From Leuconostoc suionicum (lineage in GTDB: Bacteria; Bacillota; Bacilli; Lactobacillales; Lactobacillaceae): a stretch of DNA of 64,000 nt. A model generated the notes under the pieces. The model worked only from the letters and a program-made list of their open reading frames with translations, was not told the DNA's origin and searched no databases. The position numbers were made by a program, and so were the translations under genes. Positions 43,688 to 51,947 of the stretch are shown here, piece by piece. How positions within the stretch are numbered: the stretch's first letter is position 1; every line of letters begins with the position of its first letter. The DNA is taken from NCBI RefSeq assembly GCF_001891125.1, contig NZ_CP015247.1, positions 390,501 through 454,500 on the forward strand, given 5' to 3'.

Positions 43688-44566
43688 ATGACTACTTTCA
43701 TTCAACAATTAATCAATGGTCTTATGCTAGGCAGTGTCTATGCGCTACTAGCTTTAGGCTATACAATGGTCTACGGTATTATTAAATTAATCAATTTTGC
43801 ACATGGTGATGTATACATGCTCGGTGCGTATTTTGGCTATTTTTTCATTAAGGTTTTACATTTAAATTTCTTTATAGCATTAATTCTCGCAATGGCAGTA
43901 AGCGCCATTATTGGTGTGGTCATTGAGTATATTGCCTATCGACCATTGCGTCATTCTCCAAGAATTGCAGTTCTTATCTCCGCTTTAGGCATCTCTTTTT
44001 TGTTAGAAAATGGCATGACTTATTTATATGGGTCAGATCAACGTTCATTTCCACAGGCGATTAAGACAGTACAATACCATTTTTATGGTATACAAGTTTC
44101 AAATATTCAGTTGATTATTGCTGTAACTTCAATAGTTTTGATGCTGTTATTGACTTACATTGTTAAAAATACAAAAATGGGTCGTGCGATGCGGGCAGTA
44201 TCTGCAGATCCAGATGCAGCTTCATTAATGGGTATCAACATTAATCACACAATTTCATTTACATTTGCAATTGGGTCAGCATTGGCGGCGGCTGGTGGCG
44301 TTTTGATTGGATTATATTATAACAGTATCGACCCATTGATGGGGATGACACCTGGGTTGAAAGCGTTTGTTGCTGCGGTTTTGGGCGGTATAGGCATTAT
44401 TCCAGGGGCAGCAGTAGGTGGTTGGCTAATCGGTGTATTGGAAACAATGGTTCAAGCGACAGCTTTTTCAGATTACAAAGATGCGATCGTGTATGCAATG
44501 TTGATTGTCATATTGCTTATTAAACCAACTGGTATTTTAGGGAAAAACAAGCGGGAGAAAGTTTGA
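43688..44566 (+). CDS. livH: Branched-chain amino-acid ABC transporter permease LivH
   Basis: 292 residues, eight or so helices. LIV permease signatures FIQQLINGLMLGSVYALLALGYTMVYGIIKLINFAHGD at the start and the coupling loop RAVSADPDAASLMGININHTISFTFAIGSALAAAGG. TTGAGGTT ribosome binding site. The stop TGA shares its A with the livM ATG. Confidence 0.95.
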   Translation: MTTFIQQLINGLMLGSVYALLALGYTMVYGIIKLINFAHGDVYMLGAYFGYFFIKVLHLNFFIALILAMAVSAIIGVVIEYIAYRPLRHSPRIAVLISALGISFLLENGMTYLYGSDQRSFPQAIKTVQYHFYGIQVSNIQLIIAVTSIVLMLLLTYIVKNTKMGRAMRAVSADPDAASLMGININHTISFTFAIGSALAAAGGVLIGLYYNSIDPLMGMTPGLKAFVAAVLGGIGIIPGAAVGGWLIGVLETMVQATAFSDYKDAIVYAMLIVILLIKPTGILGKNKREKV

Positions 44567-45540
44567 TGGATCAAGCGCATATTAAATACACGTTATCATG
44601 GGCATCTTTGGCTGCAATGGGGTTCATTTTGATATTTGTAGCTCAAATGGTTGGCCTTATTGGTCATTATGGCATCACAACGATTGTACTGATTGGCATT
44701 AATATCATTGCTGCACTAGGCCTTAATCTAGTAGTTGGTATTTCGGGGCAGTTTTCGTTAGGACACGCTGGATTTATGGCTATCGGTGCTTACGCGACAG
44801 CATTAGTTATGGAAGTTGTTCCTGGTATCATTGGCTTTATTTTGGGAATGGCTGCAGGTATCGTAGTCAGTGGCGTAATTGCTCTAATTGTTGGTATTCC
44901 AACATTGCGTTTACGTGGCGATTATTTGGCTATTGCGACATTAGGATTTGCTGAAATTATTCGAATTGTCATTATGAACTTGAAAATAACTAACGGACCA
45001 GCTGGTATTTTTGGCATCGAACCTTTTGTGAGTTGGCAATTAGTTTATATATTAGCAGTTATAACATTGATTATTGTGGTCAACTTTGTTCGTAGTATGC
45101 CTGGGCGAGCTATTATTGCCGTTCGTGATAATGAAATTGCTGCCGAATCCTTAGGAATTAATACAACTAAGTATAAGGTAATTGCTTTTGTGACTGGTGC
45201 ATTATTTGCTGCTATGGCTGGTAGCTTGCGTGCAAGTTTCATTCAATCTATTGCGCCTAAAGACTATGCTTTTATGCAAAGTATTATGATTTTAATCATT
45301 ATTGTAATCGGTGGGATTGGTTCAATGAGTGGAACAGTTGTGACAGCAATTGCGTTAGGTGTGTTAGACACAATGTTACAAAATTTTGGTTCCTTGCGTA
45401 TGGTCATCTACGCTGTTATTTTAATTGCTGTGATGCTGGTTAGACCTCAAGGTATTTTTGGTAGTCGAGAACTATCATTAAAGAAATGGTTATTTGATGA
45501 AGGAGACGGACATGGTTCAGACAATACTGAAAACGCGTGA
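44566..45540 (+). CDS. livM: Branched-chain amino-acid ABC transporter permease LivM
   Basis: 324 residues. Second permease: INIIAALGLNLVVGISGQFSLGHAGFMAIGAYATAL, IPTLRLRGDYLAIATLGFAEIIRI, AVRDNEIAAESLGINTTKYKVIAFVTGALFAAMAG. ATG 44566 (a TTG at 44563 is also in frame) with GGGAGAAAG upstream. Overlaps livG by 29 bases. Confidence 0.94.
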   Translation: MDQAHIKYTLSWASLAAMGFILIFVAQMVGLIGHYGITTIVLIGINIIAALGLNLVVGISGQFSLGHAGFMAIGAYATALVMEVVPGIIGFILGMAAGIVVSGVIALIVGIPTLRLRGDYLAIATLGFAEIIRIVIMNLKITNGPAGIFGIEPFVSWQLVYILAVITLIIVVNFVRSMPGRAIIAVRDNEIAAESLGINTTKYKVIAFVTGALFAAMAGSLRASFIQSIAPKDYAFMQSIMILIIIVIGGIGSMSGTVVTAIALGVLDTMLQNFGSLRMVIYAVILIAVMLVRPQGIFGSRELSLKKWLFDEGDGHGSDNTENA

Positions 45541-46297
45541 TTTAAGTATCCGTTTTGGAGGTGTAACTGCTGTTGATTGTGTTAATATTGAAGCTGCCGA
45601 AAATGAGTTAATTGGTTTAATTGGGCCAAATGGTGCGGGCAAAACCACATTATTTAATTTGCTGACGGGTGTATATTCACCTAGTGAGGGAGAAGTACTC
45701 CTGTTTGATGGGCAGCAGTTAGCTAATGTCAATCGTCAATCTCCCGCAAAGCGTGCTCGATTAGGTGTTGCGCGCACTTTTCAAAATATTCGCTTGTTTG
45801 GAAGTCGAACAGTATTAGAGAATGTTATGATTGCTATGAATTCTAGTACTCAGGCACATGTATTCAGTTCATTGTTTCGTTTACCTTCATTTTATAAAAA
45901 TGAAGAGCAACTAAAAAACGAGGCTCGTAAGCTGTTAAGTATTTTTGATATGCTTGAAGTACAGGATACGTTGGCAACAAACTTACCATATGGGCAACAA
46001 CGACGTTTAGAAATTGTTCGGGCATTGGCCACAAAACCTAAAATCTTATTTTTAGATGAGCCAGCAGCAGGTATGAATCCACAAGAAACGGCTGACTTAA
46101 CACGTCTAATTAAACAAGTTCAACAAGAGTTTAAGATGACCATTATTTTAATTGAACACGATATGAATCTTGTTATGGATGTCAGTGAGCGATTATATGT
46201 ATTAGAGTACGGTAAGTTATTAGCCAGTGGCACACCATTAGAAATACAGCAGAATGCCGATGTAATCCGTGCATATTTGGGAGAAAATAACGAATGA
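45512..46297 (+). CDS. livG: Branched-chain amino-acid ABC transporter ATPase LivG
   Basis: 261 residues. Walker A GPNGAGKTT, Q-loop FQNIRLF, signature variant LPYGQQRRLEIVRAL (LivG lacks the second Ser/Gly of LSGGQ), Walker B ILFLDEPAAGMNP, H-loop IEHDMNLVM. The long loop between the Q-loop and signature is typical of LivG. ATG 45512 with AAGGAG seven bases upstream. Confidence 0.95.
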   Translation: MVQTILKTRDLSIRFGGVTAVDCVNIEAAENELIGLIGPNGAGKTTLFNLLTGVYSPSEGEVLLFDGQQLANVNRQSPAKRARLGVARTFQNIRLFGSRTVLENVMIAMNSSTQAHVFSSLFRLPSFYKNEEQLKNEARKLLSIFDMLEVQDTLATNLPYGQQRRLEIVRALATKPKILFLDEPAAGMNPQETADLTRLIKQVQQEFKMTIILIEHDMNLVMDVSERLYVLEYGKLLASGTPLEIQQNADVIRAYLGENNE

Positions 46298-47007
46298 GTG
46301 TATTACTGACAGTTGAAAATTTAAACGTAAGTTATGGTGCTATTAAAGCGGTACAAGACGTTAACTTTGTGGTGAACAATAACGAAATCGTATCACTAAT
46401 TGGTGCTAATGGCGCTGGGAAAACTACAATTTTACGTACGATTTCAGGCTTAGAAAACCCCACTAAAGGACGTATTTTATTTGAAAATCAAAACCTATTA
46501 ACTATGAATTCAGAGCGAATTGTCTCAAGTGGAGTTGCTCAAGTGCCAGAAGGACGGCGCGTGTTTTCTGGCATGACTGTTCAAGAAAACCTACAGTTAG
46601 GTGCTTTTACTCGAAGCAAGGGCATTAACTTGAAAGATGAATATGCACTTATTTACGATCAGTTTCCAATTTTAAAGGAAAGACGTAATCAAGATGCGGC
46701 GACTTTATCTGGTGGCGAGCAACAAATGCTAGCCATGGGACGCGCATTAATGGCACAACCAAAATTATTATTGTTGGATGAACCTTCCATGGGCTTGGCA
46801 CCGCTATTTATTGAGAAAATTTTTGATATTATTAAAAATGTTAATGCACAAGGAATGACAGTATTAGTAATCGAACAAAATGCGAATCAAGCGCTAAAAA
46901 TTGCGGATCGCGGCTATGTTTTGGAAAGTGGAAAAATTACGATGACAGGTACGGGAGCAGATTTACTTGCATCAGATGACGTGCGCAAAGCATACTTAGG
47001 CGGTTGA
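46294..47007 (+). CDS. livF: Branched-chain amino-acid ABC transporter ATPase LivF
   Basis: 237 residues. Walker A GANGAGKTT, the LivF-specific VPEGRRVFSGMTVQENL, signature LSGGEQQMLAMGRALM, Walker B LLLLDEPSMGLAP, H-loop IEQNANQAL. Overlaps livG by four bases and completes the heteromeric importer. The TPP riboswitch unit begins about 40 bases downstream. Confidence 0.95.
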   Translation: MSVLLTVENLNVSYGAIKAVQDVNFVVNNNEIVSLIGANGAGKTTILRTISGLENPTKGRILFENQNLLTMNSERIVSSGVAQVPEGRRVFSGMTVQENLQLGAFTRSKGINLKDEYALIYDQFPILKERRNQDAATLSGGEQQMLAMGRALMAQPKLLLLDEPSMGLAPLFIEKIFDIIKNVNAQGMTVLVIEQNANQALKIADRGYVLESGKITMTGTGADLLASDDVRKAYLGG

Positions 47008-47048
47008 TTATTCGTATGGATTCAGGTACACTGAAGTAGAATTAAATA

Positions 47049-47122
47049 AATATCTGGGGTGCCCAAGCTGGCTGAGAGATACCCATTGAACCTGATTACG
47101 GTAATTCGTGCGAAGGAAGATT
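47049..47122 (+). ncRNA. TPP riboswitch (THI element)
   Basis: Conserved blocks in order: CTGGGGTGCCC, GGCTGAGAGATACCC, TGAACCTGATTACGGTAATTCGTGCGAAGGAAG. This is a complete THI box upstream of thiM-thiD-thiE. Thiamine pyrophosphate binding should favour the terminator at 47164. Confidence 0.96.
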
Positions 47123-47163
47123 ATAATAATGAACTATTCTAGTGTATAAATATGCCTATTTAG

Positions 47164-47202
47164 CCGTTAACTAATCTTTTCTGATAGTTAGCGGTTTTTT
47201 TA
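47164..47202 (+). terminator. Expression-platform terminator of the TPP riboswitch
   Basis: CCGTTAACTA / TAGTTAGCGG (one G-U pair) followed by eight T, 40 bases after the aptamer and 80 before thiM. Confidence 0.85.
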
Positions 47203-47282
47203 TTCATTAATGTTAACTTTAAAATTGACGAAGATATTTGTTTAAAAACACGCAGCCAAACAAGAAAAAAAGGAATTTGATC

Positions 47283-48062
47283 ATGAATATTACAGATGTT
47301 AGAACGAAATCACCTCTTGTCCTTACTTATGCAAATTTTGTTACACCACAATTTGTAGCTAATGTAGTTAATGTTGTTGGTGCCTCACCGTTAATGAGTC
47401 GCGAGCTAGCAGAATTTAAGGAATTAGCCGGAATTGCCAATGCGGTGATTATTAACACGGGTACGCTTCAAAAAGTAGAAATTAACGATATTATTAAACT
47501 TTCTCAGGAAGCATACCAATTAGGCAAACCAGTCATATTAGATCCGGTTGCTGTATCAGTTCCATTTAGGTCTCAAGCCATTACACAATTTTTATCATCT
47601 GGTCATGTTGATGTTATTCGTGGCAATGCAGCCGAAATTGCTTGGTTTGCCGATATTGATTTTGCCAGTCAGGGTATTGATGCTACTGGAAAAGGTGACG
47701 TAATTGAAATTGCACAGCGTGCCGCCCACAAAACAGGTGCAGTGATTGCGCTAAGCGGGGCTTGTGACGTTGTCAGTGATGGTCAATACACACAAACACT
47801 TGATATAAATGTGGAACAATTATCTTCTATTGTAGGGACAGGAGATGCCTTATCATCATTAATTGGCGCGTTTATTGCTGATGGGCTAAAGGTTCCTAAT
47901 GTGATGAATGCAATGGCTACATTCAAACTTGCTGGACAAAAAGCCGCTACAAAAACGAATCGACCAGGTTCTTTTACAAATCAGTTATTAGATGAACTAT
48001 TTGTTATTGATAATATCGATGTTCAAAATTTTATGGAGAAAAGTGTGCTCAATCATGGTTAA
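47283..48062 (+). CDS. thiM: Hydroxyethylthiazole kinase
   Basis: 259 residues. Phosphorylates hydroxyethylthiazole for thiamine salvage. Ribokinase-like ThiK features: SPLVLTYANFVTPQFVANVVNVVGASPLMS, LDPVAVSVPFRSQ, VIRGNAAEIAWFA and the anion-hole loop IVGTGDALSSLIGAF with the catalytic Asp. The common Cys of the GTGC motif is Asp-flanked here (GTGDAL). ATG 47283 follows AAAGGAATTTG. First salvage gene behind the riboswitch; overlaps thiD by eight bases. Confidence 0.94.
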   Translation: MNITDVRTKSPLVLTYANFVTPQFVANVVNVVGASPLMSRELAEFKELAGIANAVIINTGTLQKVEINDIIKLSQEAYQLGKPVILDPVAVSVPFRSQAITQFLSSGHVDVIRGNAAEIAWFADIDFASQGIDATGKGDVIEIAQRAAHKTGAVIALSGACDVVSDGQYTQTLDINVEQLSSIVGTGDALSSLIGAFIADGLKVPNVMNAMATFKLAGQKAATKTNRPGSFTNQLLDELFVIDNIDVQNFMEKSVLNHG

Positions 48063-48888
48063 TAAAACACCCCAAGTTTTAACAATTGCTGGTATGGATA
48101 GTAGTGGTGGCGCTGGAGTTAGCGCTGATTTAAAGACGTTTGCCGCCCAAGGTGTTTATGGCGCTAATGTGATTGTTGCTCTAACAGCACAAAACACAAT
48201 GGGGGTACAGCAGGTTTCGATGACCTCCCCATCTATGATCCATGCCCAATTAAAATCAGTGGTTGATGACTTAAAAATAAGTGCTGTAAAAAGTGGCATG
48301 CTTGGTGATGTGCCCACAGTAGAAGCAGTTGCTGAATTTTTACAACAAGCAGATTTTGGCGACTATATATTAGATCCTGTAATGGTTGCTAAGGGAGGCG
48401 CTCACTTATTGAGTGACGAGGCTATAGTTGCTATTAAGTCTAGTTTGATACCGTTGGCAACGCTCATTACGCCTAATATGCCAGAAGCTGAAGTCTTAAG
48501 TGGGTCAAACATTACTAACCATGAAGATGTGATGCAATCAGCTTCAAAGATACAACAATTAGGAGTTGAAAACGTACTATTAAAAGGTGGGCATGCCTCT
48601 GGAAAAGATGTTTATGACTATATTCTATTGGCTGATGGTAGTCATTTTTGGCTTAAAAGTTCACGGGTAGATACAATTAGAACGCACGGTACAGGGGATA
48701 CAATTTCTGCGGCAATTACAGCACGTTTAGCTTTGGGAGATGATATGAAAAAGGCTATTATTTATGCAAAAGCTTATGTTGATGCTACCATTCGTGAGGG
48801 TATTGATGTTGGGCATGGGCATGGACCACTTAATCACCAGGCAAGAGTGGCTGACAGGCATTTTCCAGAGGTGCTAGAAAATGTTTGA
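48055..48888 (+). CDS. thiD: Hydroxymethylpyrimidine/phosphomethylpyrimidine kinase
   Basis: 277 residues. Two phosphorylations making HMP-PP. Seen: LTIAGMDSSGGAGVSADLKTFAAQGVYGANVIVALTAQNT, VKSGMLGD, LDPVMVAKGG, TPNMPEAEVL, HGTGDTISAAITARLALG. ATG 48055 lies within the thiM end; overlaps thiE by eight bases. Confidence 0.95.
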   Translation: MVNKTPQVLTIAGMDSSGGAGVSADLKTFAAQGVYGANVIVALTAQNTMGVQQVSMTSPSMIHAQLKSVVDDLKISAVKSGMLGDVPTVEAVAEFLQQADFGDYILDPVMVAKGGAHLLSDEAIVAIKSSLIPLATLITPNMPEAEVLSGSNITNHEDVMQSASKIQQLGVENVLLKGGHASGKDVYDYILLADGSHFWLKSSRVDTIRTHGTGDTISAAITARLALGDDMKKAIIYAKAYVDATIREGIDVGHGHGPLNHQARVADRHFPEVLENV

Positions 48889-49519
48889 TTCGAGCATATT
48901 AGTAAATTATTTTGTATTAGGAACTCAGGACACTAACGGAGAGAGACATTTTTTTGAAGTCTTAGAGGAAGCTCTGCAATCGAAAATCAGCGTGTTTCAA
49001 TATCGAGAAAAAGGTCAACTAGCTTTAAGTGGATCAGAGAAATTACGAGTAGCCAAAAAAGTCCGGCAGCTAACAGCTGACTACCATGTACCATTGATTA
49101 TTGATGATGATATTCAACTAGCACATGAAATTGGTGCAGAGGGCGTTCATTTTGGGCAAAAAGACGGCGATATCATCAATAATATTCAATTAGCTGGGAG
49201 TCTAGCTGTTGGGGTATCGGTGTCTAACGACAGCCAGTATAAAAGAATAGAGAATATTGAAGGGATTGATTATATCGGAATTGGTCCTGTTTTTCCGACG
49301 GTAAGCAAATCTGATGCAAATCCAGAGATTGGGCTTGAAGGGTTACAATATTTGACAAGTAAAAGTAAATGGCCAAGTGTGGCAATCGGTGGAATATCGG
49401 AAATAAATTTACCATCTGTTTTATCTACGGGTGTCAACGGTGCTGCTGTAATCAGTATGATTAGTCAAAGTGCAAATATAAGCGCTACCTTAAAATATTG
49501 GCGTTCTTTACTTTTATAA
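48881..49519 (+). CDS. thiE: Thiamine-phosphate synthase
   Basis: 212 residues. Joins HMP-PP and hydroxyethylthiazole phosphate. TIM barrel with VFQYREKG, PLIIDDDIQLAHEIGAEGVHFGQKDGD, DYIGIGPVFPTVSKSDA and AIGGI. Last gene of the thiM-D-E salvage operon; no de novo thiC or thiG is seen nearby. Confidence 0.95.
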   Translation: MFDSSILVNYFVLGTQDTNGERHFFEVLEEALQSKISVFQYREKGQLALSGSEKLRVAKKVRQLTADYHVPLIIDDDIQLAHEIGAEGVHFGQKDGDIINNIQLAGSLAVGVSVSNDSQYKRIENIEGIDYIGIGPVFPTVSKSDANPEIGLEGLQYLTSKSKWPSVAIGGISEINLPSVLSTGVNGAAVISMISQSANISATLKYWRSLLL

Positions 49520-49576
49520 ATAATGTGCTTTGATGAAAATATCACAAACAAAATATACTTTTCGAATGAATGATGG

Positions 49577-49585
49577 TGTTATAGT
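49577..49585 (+). promoter_or_regulatory. Extended -10 promoter of the aldehyde dehydrogenase gene
   Basis: TGT-TATAGT at 49577-49585, 54 bases before the ATG; no good -35 box. Confidence 0.5.
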
Positions 49586-49638
49586 AAGGGTGTTTAGAAC
49601 AGAAATGTAATTTGTTAATTGAAGAAAGGTCGAATAAA

Positions 49639-51045
49639 ATGAGCTATCAAACAATTAATCCCTTTAACGACGAAGTTATTCAAACATTTGACAATCATGA
49701 TGATGCTTATGTTGAGAAAGCCATTGCCGAAGGTCATGCACTGTATAAGAAGTGGCGCAATGACCCGGCTAGTAGCCGTGCAGAGATATTAAACAAAATT
49801 GCTGACTTGATGGAAGAAGATGCTGATCATTTAGCTAAGGTACTTACTATTGAAATGGGTAAGCGATTTATCGAGGCTCAAGGTGAAGTAGCGTTAAGTG
49901 TTTCAATTGCTCGTTACTACGCCAAAAATGGTGCAGATTTTCTTAAGCCAGAACCAATTAAATCCTCGATGGGGGATGCGCAAGTAATTTCGCGCCCCAC
50001 TGGTGTATTGATGATGGTTGAACCATGGAATTTCCCTTACTATCAAATTATTCGTGTATTTGCACCCAATTATATAGCTGGAAACCCAATGCTTTTGAAG
50101 CACGCAAGTAATACGCCAATGGCTGCATCCGAATTTGAAAAAGTTGTTGAACGGGCTGGTGCACCAACTGGTGCTTTTGCTAATTTATTCATTGATTATG
50201 ATCAAGTGAATAAAATTATTGCTGATGATCGTGTACAGGGAGTGGCGTTAACTGGTTCAGAACGTGCCGGACAATTAATTGCTGCCGAAGCTGGTAAAAA
50301 TATGAAACAAAGTTCGCTTGAACTTGGTGGAAGTGATCCATTCATTGTTCTGGATGATGCCGATTTATCTGAGATTAAAAAGATTATCGGAGGTGCTCGT
50401 CTATACAATGCAGGGCAGGTATGTACTTCGTCTAAACGGTTTATTGTAACCGAAAAAAATTATGATGCAGTACTTACAATGTTAAAAGATGCTTTTGCTG
50501 AAGCAAAGCTAGGGGACCCATTGTTGGAAGATACGACATTAGCACCATTAAGTACCAGTAAGGCTAAGAAGAACTTGACCAAACAAGTGAAAGCGGCGGT
50601 TGATGCTGGTGCTACTCTTGAATATGGTAGTGTTGTTCAAGATAAACCAGCTGCACTATTTGATCCCGTTATTTTAACTGGTATTACAAAAGACAACCCA
50701 GCTTATTATCAAGAGTTCTTTGGTCCAGTTGGACAAGTCTACAAAGTGAAAGATGAAGAAGAGGCAATTACACTAGCTAATGATTCTAATTATGGCTTAT
50801 CGGGTGTGGTCTTTGGTGGTTCACCTGAGCATGCGACGGAAGTTGCTTCTCGTATTGAGACGGGAGCAGTTTATGTGAATAGTTTTGGTGGTACGTTGCC
50901 TGAGCTACCATTTGGTGGTGTTAAAAATTCTGGCTATGGACGTGAGCTAGGACGCTTTGGTATTGAAACCTTTGTGAACAAGGAACTTATTGTTACTAAA
51001 AAGGAACCAATTGATTTAGATAATGCTTTTGGTGGATTTGTTTAA
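49639..51045 (+). CDS. NAD(P)-dependent aldehyde dehydrogenase (succinate-semialdehyde dehydrogenase-like)
   Basis: 468 residues. Oxidises aldehydes to acids. Cofactor-site PWNFPYYQIIR, catalytic Glu in LELGGSDPF, catalytic Cys in NAGQVCTSSKRF, and ELPFGGVKNSGYGREL near the end. GabD-like enzymes of this length (about 455-470) are common in lactic acid bacteria; true substrate is not shown. ATG 49639 with GAAAGG upstream is preferred to a TTG at 49612. Single gene with its own terminator. Confidence 0.9.
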   Translation: MSYQTINPFNDEVIQTFDNHDDAYVEKAIAEGHALYKKWRNDPASSRAEILNKIADLMEEDADHLAKVLTIEMGKRFIEAQGEVALSVSIARYYAKNGADFLKPEPIKSSMGDAQVISRPTGVLMMVEPWNFPYYQIIRVFAPNYIAGNPMLLKHASNTPMAASEFEKVVERAGAPTGAFANLFIDYDQVNKIIADDRVQGVALTGSERAGQLIAAEAGKNMKQSSLELGGSDPFIVLDDADLSEIKKIIGGARLYNAGQVCTSSKRFIVTEKNYDAVLTMLKDAFAEAKLGDPLLEDTTLAPLSTSKAKKNLTKQVKAAVDAGATLEYGSVVQDKPAALFDPVILTGITKDNPAYYQEFFGPVGQVYKVKDEEEAITLANDSNYGLSGVVFGGSPEHATEVASRIETGAVYVNSFGGTLPELPFGGVKNSGYGRELGRFGIETFVNKELIVTKKEPIDLDNAFGGFV

Positions 51046-51074
51046 AAATTACTAATTACCGGTTATCCCTGGTT

Positions 51075-51116
51075 AAACGATTAGATCTCGAATAATGCTG
51101 AGATTTAATCGTTTTT
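51075..51116 (+). terminator. Aldehyde dehydrogenase terminator
   Basis: AAACGATTAGATCTC / GAGATTTAATCGTTT with a 10-base loop and T5. Confidence 0.85.
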
Positions 51117-51156
51117 CGTTACTTTAAATTGAGAAGTTGGTTGGAAAGGATAAATA

Positions 51157-51897
51157 ATGACCAGTATGCATAGAAGTTTTACCTGTATTGTGGATGGTGA
51201 AGAAAAGAATGTTGTCGATGGTGTCTTACTGGCAGAACTAGATATGGAACTACAACAAAAGATAAAGCATGATTTTCCTGACAGCATGTTGGCAGATTTT
51301 ATTTGCTTTGATCATTTGCTTCAATATCGTTTAGAAAAAATTGATAAAATGATATTGGAGAAGCATAGAACAAACAAACATATTAATAACAAACTAACGC
51401 ACATATTGACGGATAAAAGTTTTAAAGTTGTTAATGTGAATAAGCATCAAAGAGAATCCTATACATTTGGCCAAAAAATAGCAGATACTGTCGCACATTT
51501 TGGTGGTAGTTGGGGATTTATTATCGTGTCCATTTGTGCAATGATTATGTGGATTATCACAAATATTTTTCAATTATTCAACATGCATTTCGATCCCTAT
51601 CCCTTTATCTTATTAAACCTATTTTTGAGTATGGTGGCTGCATTACAAGCGCCGTTAATATTAATGAGTCAGAATCGATCATCTGATTATGACAGATTGC
51701 ATGCGGATAATGATTACCATGTGAATTTAAAGACCGAGGAAGAGATGAGAGTACTGCATGCTAAAATTGACCGTATTATTCAAAAAGACAACCCCGATTT
51801 ATTTGAAATTCAAAAAATGCAGACAAAAATGCTTGGAGAATTACAAAAACAAGTCAATGAGTTATATAATCACCAAAAAATCAAAAATAGCGACTAA
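51157..51897 (+). CDS. DUF1003 membrane protein
   Basis: 246 residues. An N-terminal soluble part (1-105), two membrane helices (about 118-137 and 148-170) and a C-terminal coiled coil. The sequence FGGSWGFIIV, FDPYPFILLNLFLSMVAALQAPLILMSQNRSSDYDR is the DUF1003 signature. Function unknown in the family. AAAGGA ribosome binding site. Converges on the PepF-like gene across a strong terminator. Confidence 0.9.
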   Translation: MTSMHRSFTCIVDGEEKNVVDGVLLAELDMELQQKIKHDFPDSMLADFICFDHLLQYRLEKIDKMILEKHRTNKHINNKLTHILTDKSFKVVNVNKHQRESYTFGQKIADTVAHFGGSWGFIIVSICAMIMWIITNIFQLFNMHFDPYPFILLNLFLSMVAALQAPLILMSQNRSSDYDRLHADNDYHVNLKTEEEMRVLHAKIDRIIQKDNPDLFEIQKMQTKMLGELQKQVNELYNHQKIKNSD

Positions 51898-51898
51898 T

Positions 51899-51933
51899 AA
51901 AAAGGCCTAGGTGTGACACACTTTAGGCCTTTT
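51899..51933. terminator. Bidirectional terminator between the DUF1003 gene and the second pepF-like gene
   Basis: AAAAAGGCCTA / TAGGCCTTTT (with a flanking T) around a 13-base loop containing GTGTGACACAC. Confidence 0.88.
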
Positions 51934-51947
51934 GTTCCGTCTATTTT